DNA of 64,000 nucleotides, from NCBI RefSeq assembly GCF_004799285.1, contig NZ_SSND01000001.1, positions 62,001 through 126,000 on the forward strand, written 5' to 3'. A program made the position numbers and the translations under genes. The DNA is from Aliigemmobacter aestuarii. Its GTDB lineage: Bacteria; Pseudomonadota; Alphaproteobacteria; Rhodobacterales; Rhodobacteraceae. Below, in pieces: positions 53,357 through 62,659 of the stretch (position 1 is its first letter; every line of letters begins with the position of its first letter). A model generated the notes under the pieces. The model saw only the letters and a list, made by a program, of their open reading frames with translations, did not search any database and was not told where the DNA came from.

Positions 53357-53815
53357 ATGATGATCACCCCCGTTTCGCATTCCGCCCTTCCCGACCCGCA
53401 TCGCCACGCCGAATTCTATGCCGACACGCCGATGAAACGGCTGGTCGCCTGGATCGTCGACACGGTGCTGATTGCCGTGGTCGTTCTGGCGGTGCTGCTC
53501 CTGACGGCCTTCACCTTCGTGTTTCTTTTGCCTTTGGTGATCGTCGCCGTGTCCTTCGTCTATCGCTATGTCACGCTGGCGCGCGGATCAGCGACGCCAG
53601 GGATGCGGCTGATGGCGATCGAGTTCCTCGATCATCGCGGCGAACGGTTCGGGTCCGGCACGGCCTTCTTTCATACCCTGGGCTATGTGCTTTCGGTGGC
53701 CTTTGTGCTGCCGCAGATCGCCTCGATCGCGCTGATGCTGACGACCGAGCGGCGGCAGGGCCTGTCGGATCTGGTCCTTGGCACGGTGGCCGTGAACCGG
53801 GCCGCCCGTCATTGA
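53357..53815 (+). CDS. RDD-family membrane protein
   Basis: Membrane protein of 152 residues with the RDD signature in TPMKRLVAWIVDTVLIAVVV, where the conserved Arg and Asp precede and sit in the first span. Three membrane segments are visible, with the conserved STPGMRLMAIE-like block after the second (here SATPGMRLMAIEF) and RQGLSDLVLGTVAV at the end. RDD proteins are proposed transporters or channels, but their substrates are mostly unknown. ATG 53357 and 53360 are both possible starts. It converges with the SH3-domain gene, 20 bp apart. Confidence 0.88.
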   Translation: MMITPVSHSALPDPHRHAEFYADTPMKRLVAWIVDTVLIAVVVLAVLLLTAFTFVFLLPLVIVAVSFVYRYVTLARGSATPGMRLMAIEFLDHRGERFGSGTAFFHTLGYVLSVAFVLPQIASIALMLTTERRQGLSDLVLGTVAVNRAARH

Positions 53816-53835
53816 CCGGCGCCGGACCGGCGGGT

Positions 53836-54501
53836 TCAGCCGCCGAAAAGCGCGCCGTGGCTGATCTCGAACCGTTCGTCACCGACGAAGATGCGATGCA
53901 GGTCGCCCTGCCTAACAGCGCGGAACGCGCCGGGCGCCGCGGCAGCCTCGCCATCGGCCTGAACCGCCATGCCATCGGCGAAGCGGATCAGGCGCAACCC
54001 GCCATCCGGCAAGGTGACCGACAGCAGCGCCTCGCCCCCCTGCCCCCGGATCACGGCGAAGGCGCAGTCGCCCAGGGGAAGGCCCGCGGGTGCCGCGCAG
54101 GCAAGCAGCCCGGTCGCGTCGAAACCGCCCTGCCCCTCGCCTGTGGTCGCCGGTCCCGCCTCACCCGCCAATGCCGCCGCCGCGCCGGGCGCGTCATCGG
54201 GCACCGCCCGCAGGAAATCCCGCAGCACAAAGCCGCGTGGCCCGCCGTCTGCCGCCTCGACCTCGCACCATTCGCGGCCCTCCACGGCGCGGCACCCCAG
54301 ACCGGCGAGCCTTTCGCCCGGAACGAAGCGCATCAGAACCTCGGCCCCGATCGAGGGCGCGACACGCAGGTTGAGCGTGGTCGACAGCCCCCTGACCTCC
54401 CACAGGTCCGGGCCGGCATCCTGCGCCGTGGCGGGCAGGACCGCGCCAGAGAGCAGCGCCGCCAGACCCGCCAGCAGAGCGGACGCGCGCATGCCTTGCA
54501 T
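53836..54501 (-). CDS. Secreted SH3-domain protein
   Basis: The 221-residue protein has an N-terminal signal sequence (MQGMRASALLAGLAALLSGA, cleaved near ATAQ) followed by a bacterial SH3-like domain at about residues 35-100: GLSTTLNLRVAPSIGAEVLM, a GERLAGLGCRAVEGREWCEV block and RGFVLRDFL. The C-terminal half is a separate domain with possible cystine pair (CAAPAGLPLGDCAFAV). Periplasmic, role unknown; SH3b domains commonly bind cell-wall peptides. GGGGAGGAAA upstream supports ATG 54501. It diverges from bpt. Confidence 0.85.
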   Translation of the reverse strand: MQGMRASALLAGLAALLSGAVLPATAQDAGPDLWEVRGLSTTLNLRVAPSIGAEVLMRFVPGERLAGLGCRAVEGREWCEVEAADGGPRGFVLRDFLRAVPDDAPGAAAALAGEAGPATTGEGQGGFDATGLLACAAPAGLPLGDCAFAVIRGQGGEALLSVTLPDGGLRLIRFADGMAVQADGEAAAAPGAFRAVRQGDLHRIFVGDERFEISHGALFGG

Positions 54502-54642
54502 GGATTTCCTCCCCTCGCTGGTTCCGGCCATCCTTGCATGCATGTGGATTTTGACAAGCCCGCAGCACCAAGATTGCAAAGACGGCTTGCGCAATCACAA
54601 GGACTTGCTAGGCTCTGGCCAGCGAAATTCCCTTGAAGCCTG

Positions 54643-55479
54643 ATGCGCCATACCGTTCCCATAGCGCCCCAGTTTTATGTGACGGCTCCGCAGCCATGCC
54701 CCTATCTTGACGGGCGCATGGAACGGAAGCTGTTCACCGCGCTGCAGGGCGAACATGCGCAGCAGTTGAACGACACGCTGTCGAAGCAAGGCTTCCGCCG
54801 CAGCCAGAACGTGCTTTACCGGCCGTCCTGTTCGGAATGTTCGGCCTGTCTTTCTGCCCGCATCCGCGTTGCCGATTTCACGCCGAACCGTACCCAGAGG
54901 CGCATCCTGCGCCGCAATGCCGAACTGAAACGCAATGCCACCAGCCCCTGGGCGACCGAGGATCAGTTCGCCCTGTTCCGCCGCTATCTGGACGCGCGGC
55001 ACGCCGATGGCGGGATGGCCGACATGGACATCTTCGAATTCGCCGCGATGATCGAGGAAACCCCGATCCGCAGCCGCGTGGTGGAATACAGCCGCCCCGA
55101 TCCCGAAACCGCGGGTGGGCGTCTTCTGACCGCTGTCTGCCTGACGGATGTCTTCGACGACGGGCTGAGCATGGTCTATTCCTTCTACGATCCGGACCTT
55201 CAGGACCGCAGCCTTGGCACCCAGGTGATCCTTGACCATGTCGAGATCGCGCGCGAGGCCGGCCTGCCCTATGTCTATCTGGGCTACTGGGTGCCGGGCA
55301 GCACCAAGATGGGTTACAAGGCCGGGTTCTCCGCGCTGGAGATCTACAAGGGCGGGCGCTGGCAGGACATCGGGTCGCCCTCGGATCACCGTGCCGAGCT
55401 GCACCCTCTGTCGGTCGATCCGATCGCCGAACAGGTCGCCCGCATCAGCCTGCCGAACGCCCGCGTGGTGCGTGACTAA
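54643..55479 (+). CDS. bpt: Aspartate/glutamate leucyltransferase (arginyltransferase family)
   Basis: Adds leucine from Leu-tRNA to N-terminal Asp or Glu of proteins, marking them for ClpAPS degradation (N-degron pathway). The 278-residue protein begins with [20 protein letters not shown], the conserved cysteine cluster [12 protein letters not shown], and blocks [20 protein letters not shown] and [20 protein letters not shown] typical of Bpt. The length is full. It is monocistronic, with the SH3 gene diverging upstream and the oxidoreductase genes converging downstream. Confidence 0.95.
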   Translation: MRHTVPIAPQFYVTAPQPCPYLDGRMERKLFTALQGEHAQQLNDTLSKQGFRRSQNVLYRPSCSECSACLSARIRVADFTPNRTQRRILRRNAELKRNATSPWATEDQFALFRRYLDARHADGGMADMDIFEFAAMIEETPIRSRVVEYSRPDPETAGGRLLTAVCLTDVFDDGLSMVYSFYDPDLQDRSLGTQVILDHVEIAREAGLPYVYLGYWVPGSTKMGYKAGFSALEIYKGGRWQDIGSPSDHRAELHPLSVDPIAEQVARISLPNARVVRD

Positions 55480-55515
55480 GCCCGCACCGCGCGCAGCACC
55501 ACGCACCGCGCTGGA

Positions 55516-57789
55516 TCAGACGAAATCCACATGCCGCGACAGGGGTAGTTCCCGGATGCGCCTGCCGGTCGCGGCAAAGACGGCATTGGCCAGCGCCGCC
55601 ATGGCCACCGGCACGGGCGGCTCGCCGATCCCGCGGACACGGTCGCCGTTTTCAAGCCCCCGCACGGTGATCTGCGGGCATTGGCGGAGCCGCATCCCTT
55701 CATAGCTGTCGAAATTCGCCTGTTCTGGCACGCCTCCCGCATAGGTGAGTTCGCAGTTCATCGCGTGGCCAAGGCCAAAGACCACGCCGCCCGCGACCTG
55801 GTTCTCGAAATTGACCGGGTCCAGCACCCGGCCCACCTCGGCCGCGACGAACGCCCGGTCGATCCGAAGGCCCGCGCCGGTGTCGGACAAATCGACGATT
55901 GCGGCCGTTGGAACGCCGAACGACCGGCAGAAGGCAACACCGCGCCCGCGCATAAGCCCCGCGCCATCTGGGCCGGGCTGCGCGCCCTGCCAATCGGCCA
56001 TCTCGGCCACCGCCTCGATCACCTTCCGTGACAAGGGATCGTCACAAAGCCGCAGCCGTTCCGCCACCGGATCGGCGCCCGCCGCATGGATCAGCTCGTC
56101 CAGCCAGCAGTCGTGAAACACGCCGTTCGCCGATGCGCCGACCGACCGCCACGAACTGACCGGAACCATCGCCGGAACGCGATGCCCCGTGACCCGATAG
56201 GCGGGGATCGCAAAGGGCTGATCGGCGGCCCCGGCCACGATCGCCTTGTCCGGGCCGAACACCGGCATCCCCATGCGCCCGACCTGGCTTTCCATCGTGG
56301 ATTGCGCCGCAATGTCCAGATCATAGGCCACGACCTGCCCGCCTTCGACCCGGCCGCGCCCGCGCGCCATGGCGGCCGGGCGGGGGAAATCGGCGGCGAA
56401 ATCGGCCTCGCGCGTCCATGTCACCTTGACCGCGCGGCCCGTCACCCGGCGTGCGATCTCGACCGCGACAAGGATGAAGTCATCCTCAAGCCTGCGGCCG
56501 AACGAGCCGCCCATCATCTGGTTGTGGACATGCACCGACGCCTTCGGCAGACCGGTCAGACGTGCCACCTTGTCGCGCGCGACGATCGGCACCTGGGTTC
56601 CGGCCCAGATGTCGGCCCGGTCCGCCGTGATCCGCACCGTCGCGTTCAAAGGCTCCAGCGCGGCATGGGCGAGGAAAGGCACCCGGTATTCGGCCGTCAG
56701 CACCTCGCCCTGTGACAGGGCCGCGTCGATATCGCCCAGATCACGGTTCCGGCTGTCGCGCCGGGTTCCGTCAAGGCTGGCCGCGATCCTGTCCCAGATT
56801 TCGGACTGATCGGGCATCGCGCCGGGACGCGGCGCCATGGCCGCCATGCCCTCGGTCCGGATCGCCTGCGCCGCCTGCATCGCCCGCCATGTGTTGTCGG
56901 CGATGGCATAGGCGTTGGCCCCGATCACCCCGGCGGCCACGACCCCGCGCATCGCAAGCGCGGGCGCCGTGTCATGGCGCGCCGTCTCGTCCGGCGGGTC
57001 GGGCAGCCTGTGGACGGCGGCGAAAACCATGCCCTCGACGGTGAGGTCGATGCCATAGGCCTGCGTGCCGGTGGATTTCGCCACGATGTCCAGCCGCCGG
57101 TGCGGATGGCCCAGAAACCGCCATTGCGAGGGATCGCGCAGGCTGTCCACCTGGACCGGCTCCACGCCCGCCAGATCGGGGATCAGATCGGGATAGGCCA
57201 CCCGCGTGCCATCGGGCAGGACGACGGCGCCGCTTTCGGTTTTCAGATCGGCCTGTGCAAGGCCGGTGCGGGCCGCGGCGGCGGCCTTTAGCGTCTCGCG
57301 CGCGACGGCCCCGGCCTGCCGGAGCCGGTCGAAGGCATCCGCCGCCGACGATGACCCTCCGGTGATCTGCATCCCGAGGATCTTGCCCAACACCTCGCCC
57401 GCCTTGCGCGAGCCCCGAGCCAGCGTCCCATCGCCCGCATCGGCAAAGGGCAGCCCCTCGGCCAGAACCACCCCGTTCCAGTAGGCGGCCGAGGGCGGGC
57501 CGAAATCGGTGCGGATCGCATAGGGATCGACATCCAGTTCCTCGGCCAGAAGCATCGCCTGAAGCGAAACGGTGCCCTGCCCCTTGTCGGCCCGCGGCGT
57601 GATCAGGGTCACGCCCTCCGTGTCGATCAGGACATGGGGCGTGATCGCCGCCTGCCCTTCGGCCAGATCGTCCAGAAGCGGATTGTCCGGATCGCGGCGA
57701 TAGGCATAGGTGCCGAAGACCACGCCACCCGCCAGCGCGACCGTGCCGATCAGGAAGGACCGCCGCGCGATCGTCTTGAGCCTCCCCAT
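55516..57789 (-). CDS. Molybdopterin-binding subunit of xanthine dehydrogenase-like oxidoreductase (IorB type)
   Basis: Large subunit of a two-component molybdenum hydroxylase/aldehyde dehydrogenase of the isoquinoline 1-oxidoreductase type. The 757-residue protein begins with a twin-arginine signal (MGRLKTIARRSFLIGTVALA), so the enzyme is exported, folded and with cofactor, to the periplasm. Blocks typical of the family: FLAHAALEPLNATVRI, MMGGSFGRRLEDDFI, PAMVPVSSWRSVGASANGVF, and the catalytic Glu in RVRGIGEPPVPVAMAALANA near the C terminus. Cysteine-rich FAD subunit is absent, as expected for this type. The gene follows the 2Fe-2S subunit gene with a gap of 4 bp. The substrate is unknown. 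Confidence 0.9.
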   Translation of the reverse strand: MGRLKTIARRSFLIGTVALAGGVVFGTYAYRRDPDNPLLDDLAEGQAAITPHVLIDTEGVTLITPRADKGQGTVSLQAMLLAEELDVDPYAIRTDFGPPSAAYWNGVVLAEGLPFADAGDGTLARGSRKAGEVLGKILGMQITGGSSSAADAFDRLRQAGAVARETLKAAAAARTGLAQADLKTESGAVVLPDGTRVAYPDLIPDLAGVEPVQVDSLRDPSQWRFLGHPHRRLDIVAKSTGTQAYGIDLTVEGMVFAAVHRLPDPPDETARHDTAPALAMRGVVAAGVIGANAYAIADNTWRAMQAAQAIRTEGMAAMAPRPGAMPDQSEIWDRIAASLDGTRRDSRNRDLGDIDAALSQGEVLTAEYRVPFLAHAALEPLNATVRITADRADIWAGTQVPIVARDKVARLTGLPKASVHVHNQMMGGSFGRRLEDDFILVAVEIARRVTGRAVKVTWTREADFAADFPRPAAMARGRGRVEGGQVVAYDLDIAAQSTMESQVGRMGMPVFGPDKAIVAGAADQPFAIPAYRVTGHRVPAMVPVSSWRSVGASANGVFHDCWLDELIHAAGADPVAERLRLCDDPLSRKVIEAVAEMADWQGAQPGPDGAGLMRGRGVAFCRSFGVPTAAIVDLSDTGAGLRIDRAFVAAEVGRVLDPVNFENQVAGGVVFGLGHAMNCELTYAGGVPEQANFDSYEGMRLRQCPQITVRGLENGDRVRGIGEPPVPVAMAALANAVFAATGRRIRELPLSRHVDFV

Positions 57790-57793
57790 CGCC

Positions 57794-58252
57794 TCAGCCC
57801 CCCATCCGGCCTGCGGCATCCCGCACGGCGGCAAGGATGCGCGGATAGGTGCCACAGCGGCACAGGTTGCCGTCCATGGCCTCGATGATCTCGGCATCGC
57901 TTGGCGCGGGGTTCTGCGCCAGAAGGCCCGCGGCCTGCATGATCTGCCCCGACTGGCAGTAGCCGCATTGCGCGACCTGATGGTCGATCCAGGCCAGTTG
58001 CAGGGGATGCGGCGCGGCGGGGGTGCCAAGGCCCTCGATCGTGACCACCTCGGCGCCTTCCAGATCCCCGGCAAGGGTCTGGCAGGCGCGCACCGGCGCG
58101 CCGTTCAGATGCACGGTGCAGGCGCCACAGGCGGCGATGCCGCAGCCGTATTTCGTGCCGGTCAGCCCAAGGACATCACGCAGCAGCCACAAAAGCGGCA
58201 TGTCGGGTTCGACATCCACCTCGCGCGGGGTTCCGTTCACGGTGAAACGCAT
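57794..58252 (-). CDS. 2Fe-2S subunit of the molybdenum oxidoreductase (IorA type)
   Basis: Small electron-transfer subunit, 152 residues. The N-terminal plant-type 2Fe-2S domain carries Cys37, Cys42, Cys45 and Cys57 ([19 protein letters not shown]), and the second cluster uses Cys96/Cys99 (CGYCQSGQ) and Cys131/Cys133 ([10 protein letters not shown]). These are the standard eight cysteines. ATG 58252 is chosen because GGGAGG precedes it. It lacks its own signal, so it is probably exported together with the Tat-directed large subunit. The pair stands alone; no dedicated chaperone gene is adjacent. Confidence 0.92.
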   Translation of the reverse strand: MRFTVNGTPREVDVEPDMPLLWLLRDVLGLTGTKYGCGIAACGACTVHLNGAPVRACQTLAGDLEGAEVVTIEGLGTPAAPHPLQLAWIDHQVAQCGYCQSGQIMQAAGLLAQNPAPSDAEIIEAMDGNLCRCGTYPRILAAVRDAAGRMGG

Positions 58253-58435
58253 GCGCACCTCCCTTTGGACCAGAGCTATCACGGGCCGCCCGAAAGGGAA
58301 GACCCCGGCACGGTTGACCCTGCGTCGCATGGCCGGGCCGGGCGCCGGACAGCCCCGCGCAGGATCACTGCGGCCCGGCCACGGGGCCATCCGGACGCGC
58401 CGCGATGTCATTGCCCCCGGTCGAAGGCGGCGCGC

Positions 58436-59191
58436 TCAGCCGTCCCTTGCCTCTGCCAGCCAGTCTGTGACCGACGGCAGAAGCGGGCGGAAATAGGCCA
58501 CGATCCGCCCCGTTTCCGGCGCGGTCGCGCCTTCGGACCAGGGGGCCACCCCGTGGATCAGCGCGCGATGCAACAGCACCGCCTCGCCCACCCGTCCGGG
58601 CAGCGCGCGGCGGGGACATTCGTCGAAGACGCGGCGCCGCGCGGCCTGATAGACCACGGTCACATCCACCGCGCCGGGGTCTTCGGTCCCGGCCATCGCG
58701 GCCCGGAAAGCCGCCAGCATGATGCGGTGGCTTCCCTCCCACACGACCAGCGGCGCGGCCCCCGGATCGCAGCCGTTCAGCGCGATGCCCAGAATCCAGC
58801 CATGCGGTTCGCGCAGGAAGCGCCGCTTCTCGGTCCCTTCGGCCAGAAGCCCGTCAAGATGCGCGGCATCCCGGTCACGGCGAAAGCGAAAGGCGGCCTC
58901 GGACTCGGCCCCGGACGGGCGAGGATAGCCGGCGCGCACCGTGGACAGCTGCGCCCGGTGCAGGGGTTCGGGCGAAAGGCCAAGCACACCCCAGGGGAAG
59001 GCCGCACCGGCAATCGCCCCGTCGGGACCGTTCGGCAGGGCATCCACCCCCACGAACCACGTCCCGCCGCAGCGCCAGGGTTCGTCGCTGGCCGCGATCG
59101 CGGCCTCGGCCACGGGGCGCGCGGCCTCTGCCCAGGCGGCGATCGCGGGATCGGGCCCGATCCGGCGCCAGCCGGGCCCCGCCGCTACCAT
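58436..59191 (-). CDS. Putative PhyH-like (2-oxoglutarate/Fe(II) dioxygenase-type) protein
   Basis: The 251-residue protein is only tentatively placed. The C-terminal half has LVVWEGSHRIMLAAFRAAMA and GRVGEAVLLHRALIHGV, then GRIVAYFRPLLPSV, an arrangement like phytanoyl-CoA dioxygenase proteins, with histidines and an arginine in the expected order. A clear HxD motif was not identified, so activity is uncertain. The N-terminal part has VGVDALPNGPDGAI and a moderately conserved RFRRDRDAAHLDGLLAEG. The start at 59191 overlaps the stop of the TauE gene by 7 bp, implying translational coupling. Confidence 0.6.
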   Translation of the reverse strand: MVAAGPGWRRIGPDPAIAAWAEAARPVAEAAIAASDEPWRCGGTWFVGVDALPNGPDGAIAGAAFPWGVLGLSPEPLHRAQLSTVRAGYPRPSGAESEAAFRFRRDRDAAHLDGLLAEGTEKRRFLREPHGWILGIALNGCDPGAAPLVVWEGSHRIMLAAFRAAMAGTEDPGAVDVTVVYQAARRRVFDECPRRALPGRVGEAVLLHRALIHGVAPWSEGATAPETGRIVAYFRPLLPSVTDWLAEARDG

Positions 59192-60003
59192 CCCGCGACC
59201 TTCCGCAGCATGTTCAACGCCACGAGGATGATGAACACGGCAAAGGCGCGCTTCAGGGGTTTGGGGTCCATCGCATGGGCCAGCTTCACCCCCCAGGGCG
59301 TCGTGATCATGGTCATGGCGATGATGATGGCGAAGGCCGGCAGGTTCACCGCGCCAAGGGTGAAGGGCGGCGCGCCCTCGATCCGCATGGTCAGGAAACC
59401 GATGACCGAGGGCACGGCGATGATCACGCCGAAGCCTGCCGCCGTCGCCACCGCGCGATGGATGGGCAGATTGTAAAGCGTCATCATCGGCACGCCGAAA
59501 GTGCCCCCGCCGATCCCCATCAGCACAGAAAAGAACCCGAGCCCCCCACCCAGCACCCCTTTCAGCGCACCGCCGGGCATGGTCTGCCCCAGGCGCCAGT
59601 CGGCCCGCCCGAAGGCCATGTAAAGCCCCGCGACCAGGCCGAGGATGCCAAAGATCGCCTGCAGCGTGATCGACCGCAACTGGCTGGCCAGCAGGAACCC
59701 CGCCACCGCCCCCGCCGCGATGACCGGCCCCCAGCCCTTCAGGATCGCCCATTCCACCGCGCCCTTGCGGTTGTGGGCCAGCACCGACCGGACCGAGGTC
59801 ACGATGATCGTGGCCAGCGAAGTGGCAAGGCAGACCTGCATCAGTTGCGCCCCGCCATAACCAAGCGCGCTGAAGGTGTAGAAGAAGGCCGGGACCAGAA
59901 CGATCCCGCCGCCCACCCCCAGAAGGCCCGCGATGACCCCGGCAAAGGCCCCGATGGCGATCAGAAGGGCCAGAAGGGGCAGCAGGGTGGAAATGTCGGG
60001 CAT
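59185..60003 (-). CDS. TauE/SafE-family sulfite exporter-like membrane protein
   Basis: Integral membrane protein of 272 residues with about eight spans. Two family repeats are visible: FAGVIAGLLGVGGGIVLVPAF near residue 20 and GGLGFFSVLMGIGGGTFGVPMM in the second half, the classic TauE/SafE arrangement for anion or sulfonate export. ATG 60003 is preferred over the far upstream start in the longer frame. It is in an operon with the PhyH-like gene. Sulfite, taurine-derived or other organic anions are possible cargo; no sulfonate catabolic gene is adjacent. Confidence 0.9.
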   Translation of the reverse strand: MPDISTLLPLLALLIAIGAFAGVIAGLLGVGGGIVLVPAFFYTFSALGYGGAQLMQVCLATSLATIIVTSVRSVLAHNRKGAVEWAILKGWGPVIAAGAVAGFLLASQLRSITLQAIFGILGLVAGLYMAFGRADWRLGQTMPGGALKGVLGGGLGFFSVLMGIGGGTFGVPMMTLYNLPIHRAVATAAGFGVIIAVPSVIGFLTMRIEGAPPFTLGAVNLPAFAIIIAMTMITTPWGVKLAHAMDPKPLKRAFAVFIILVALNMLRKVAGW

Positions 60004-60113
60004 GGCTGACCTTGCGCTTGGGGGGCCTTCGCCCCGCGGTTCCGGTGTCGAGTGGTAGACCATCGGGCGGACGGGGAAAAGATGCCAAGGGCCGTGCGGC
60101 CTGTCCCTTTTCC

Positions 60114-61211
60114 TCAGCCCATCTGCCGCAGGACGCGGGCGACCGCGCGGGACGAGGCCGAAACCGCCCCGGCCAGATAGCCCGGTTCGCTGTCGCTGAC
60201 CTCGCTTCCGCCGAGGTGGAGCCTTTCGCCCCATGCGCCCTTGACCCAGACCGCCGCGGGCGCGGGATGCCCGGCGTCCAGCGGGTCGGCCCCGGTCGCG
60301 GTCAGCGGGTCGGCGGCCCAGTCCTTCACCAGGGTCGCGCGCGGATGCGCCGCCTCGGGGCCGAAGGTGCGTTCCAGTTGCGCCAGACAGGCCGCGACAA
60401 GCGCCGCCTCTCCGACTTGGGCGCGGTGACGGGCCGGGATGCCGACGAAGCCGAACAACGCCGCCTGACCGCGGGCGGTGGAGGCATCGTGGATCTCGGT
60501 CATCGGGCCTGCAAGGCTCTGCGCGCTGCCCGACAGCCCCGCCATGCGCCAGAAGGGCCGGTCATAGACGGCGATGACCTTGGCATGGGGCGCCATCCAG
60601 GTGGGTGTCGCCTGCCAGAGGCGCCGGGTTTCGGGGGCAAGATCGGGGGTGAAACGCAGGCGATGTTCCATCAACCGGGGCGGAAGGGCGGCGATCACCT
60701 GTTCGGCGAGGATCTCCTCGCCCCCGGCCTCCCCCGCCCCGCCCAAGGTCAGCGTGACCCCTTGGGCGCCAAGCGCCAGCGCCGCGACGGGACGTCCCGA
60801 ATGCAGCCGCCCGGCGGGCAGGTCCGCCGCCAGCGCCCTGACCACGGCCCCGGTTCCGCCCCGAAGGCGCATCGAGGGTGGATCCTGCGGCAGGGCCGGA
60901 TATCGCCGCGGCCCCTCTCGCAGGCTGCGTTCGAACATCATGTCGCCATCGGCGGCCTGGGGGAACCCGGCAAGGCCAAGGTCTGCCACCAGATCCCCGA
61001 TCGCCGGTTGCATCCGGGGCCAGTACCACGAGGGGCCAAGGTCGAACCCGTCCTCTGCGGGCCGACCCGCGCCATCGACCGTCAGGATGCGCCCGCCCAG
61101 CCTGTCCCGCGCCTCGAACAGATGAAAGGAAACGCCCGCCGCCTGCAGAAGGCGCGCCGCGTTGAGCCCGGCGAGGCCCCCGCCGATGATGGCAACCTGC
61201 GTCTTCTGCAT
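60114..61211 (-). CDS. FAD-dependent amine oxidase-like protein
   Basis: Flavoprotein of 365 residues in the flavin monoamine oxidase family. The FAD motif VAIIGGGLAGLNAARLLQAAG (residues 6-26) is followed by the second FAD block HLFEARDRLGGRILT, and the C terminus has the family block containing HLGGSEVSDSEPGYLAGAV, with Gly and Glu contacts for FAD. The substrate side chains are not conserved enough to name a substrate. ATG 61211 gives the standard start three to five residues before the FAD motif; the longer frame's N terminus is polar. It is 86 bp from dusA on the same strand. Confidence 0.86.
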   Translation of the reverse strand: MQKTQVAIIGGGLAGLNAARLLQAAGVSFHLFEARDRLGGRILTVDGAGRPAEDGFDLGPSWYWPRMQPAIGDLVADLGLAGFPQAADGDMMFERSLREGPRRYPALPQDPPSMRLRGGTGAVVRALAADLPAGRLHSGRPVAALALGAQGVTLTLGGAGEAGGEEILAEQVIAALPPRLMEHRLRFTPDLAPETRRLWQATPTWMAPHAKVIAVYDRPFWRMAGLSGSAQSLAGPMTEIHDASTARGQAALFGFVGIPARHRAQVGEAALVAACLAQLERTFGPEAAHPRATLVKDWAADPLTATGADPLDAGHPAPAAVWVKGAWGERLHLGGSEVSDSEPGYLAGAVSASSRAVARVLRQMG

Positions 61212-61297
61212 CCCTGCTGTCCCCTGCCTGCCCCGCGTCCGCCGCAGGGTGGCATCTGGCGCCGCGCGGCCCGGCGGCAAGGTCCCTGCGGCTGTCG

Positions 61298-62314
61298 TCA
61301 GCCGGCCCGCACGGCCTCGGCCGCCTGTGTCACCTCGGCCAGCGCCCGGTCGATCAGGTCAAGCCCCGCGCCGTCCCGCGATGCGCCTTCCGACAGGACC
61401 CGCCGCCAGCCTCGCGCACCGGGCTTGCCGTGGAACAGGCCCAGCATGTGCCGGGTGATCTGATGCAGCCGCCCGCCTTCGGCCAGGTGATCCGCGATAT
61501 CGGGCCGCATCGCCTCGACCACGGCAAAGGCATCCCGGCCCGGCGCATCGCCCCAAAGCGCATCCGCCCCGATCAGCACATTGCCCGGCTCGTGATAGGC
61601 CGCGCGCCCGATCATCACCCCGTCAAGCCCCCGCTCCAATAGCCCCCGCGCCTGCGCAAGCGAGGTGATCCCGCCGTTGATGCAGATCGTAAGATGCGGA
61701 AATGACGCCTTCATCCGCAGCACGAGGTCGTAATCGAGCGGCGGGATCTCGCGGTTTTCCTTTGGCGAAAGCCCCTGCAACCATGCCTTTCGCGCATGGA
61801 TCACGAAATGCGACACGCCCGCCGCGGACACCCGGTCGATGAAATCCGGCAGCACCGTTTCCGGGTCCTGGTCATCCACCCCGATCCGGCATTTCACCGT
61901 AACCGGCACCGGGCTTTCGTCGCGCATGGCGGCCACGCAATCGGCCACCAGCGCGGGCCGTTCCATCAACACCGCGCCGAAACAGCCCGATTGCACCCGG
62001 TCGGACGGGCAGCCGACGTTCAGGTTGATCTCGTCATAGCGCCAATCCCGCGCGATCCTGACCGCCGCCGCCAGTTCCGCCGGGTCCGACCCGCCAAGTT
62101 GCAGCGCGACCGGATGTTCCGCCGTCGAATAATCGAGAAGCCGCGCCTTCGGTCCATGAACGATCGCAGCCGATGTGACCATCTCGGTATAAAGCATCGC
62201 CCGCGCCGTCATCAGGCGGTGGAAGTACCGGCAATGCCTGTCGGTCCAGTCCATCATCGGCGCGACCGAAAGGCGCGCGGCGTCGGTCGTAAGGGGGGTG
62301 CTGGTTTGGGCCAC
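61298..62314 (-). CDS. dusA: tRNA-dihydrouridine synthase A
   Basis: Flavin enzyme that reduces uridine 20/20a in tRNA. The 338-residue protein contains SVAPMMDWTDRHCRYFHRLM at its start, the FMN-binding QLGGSDPAELAAAVRIA, NLNVGCPSDRVQSGCFGAVL with the catalytic Cys, and the late GVMIGRAAYHEPG. These are specific for DusA rather than DusB/C. The reading frame begins with GTG at 62314; there is no ATG closer to the family start. It diverges from the sulfatase gene across a 345-bp gap. Confidence 0.95.
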   Translation of the reverse strand: MAQTSTPLTTDAARLSVAPMMDWTDRHCRYFHRLMTARAMLYTEMVTSAAIVHGPKARLLDYSTAEHPVALQLGGSDPAELAAAVRIARDWRYDEINLNVGCPSDRVQSGCFGAVLMERPALVADCVAAMRDESPVPVTVKCRIGVDDQDPETVLPDFIDRVSAAGVSHFVIHARKAWLQGLSPKENREIPPLDYDLVLRMKASFPHLTICINGGITSLAQARGLLERGLDGVMIGRAAYHEPGNVLIGADALWGDAPGRDAFAVVEAMRPDIADHLAEGGRLHQITRHMLGLFHGKPGARGWRRVLSEGASRDGAGLDLIDRALAEVTQAAEAVRAG

Positions 62315-62659
62315 CTGTTGCCTGCGGGGTCGTTTCGGTCATGGGGCGCGCGGCGGGGCATGCGCCATGGTCGGGCCTGGCGGCAGCCCCTGTCGCGCGG
62401 CGTCTTCTAGCACCCTGGCGCGACGACAGAAAGGGGCAGCGAGAATTCGCAGCGGACCGGGGGATTCCGGGGCCGTGCCGCCGGGCGTCGGCCACGCGGA
62501 TGGGCAAGCCCGGCGCGGGTGCGCGATGCGCCTCTGATCCGTCTGGCCTTTCCCGGTTGCCCTGCCCTCTTGCCCTGCCCCCTTGCCCTGCCGCGCGCAT
62601 TGCGCTCACATGGCGTGGACAGGGGCAAAGGCGCGACACCGCACAGAAGGAACAGGACC
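62315..62659. other. Divergent region dusA-sulfatase
   Basis: About 345 bp between two divergent genes. It holds a 13-bp tandem repeat (62,557-62,592) listed separately. No operator or strong promoter was recognised. The sequence before 62,557 is GC-rich without distinctive structure. Confidence 0.5.
62557..62592. repeat. Tandem 13-bp repeat, three copies of TTGCCCTGCC
   Basis: TTGCCCTGCC occurs at 62,557-62,566, 62,570-62,579 and 62,583-62,592, spaced by 13 bp. It ends 67 bp before the sulfatase start codon and may influence its expression, but no mechanism is visible. Confidence 0.85.
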
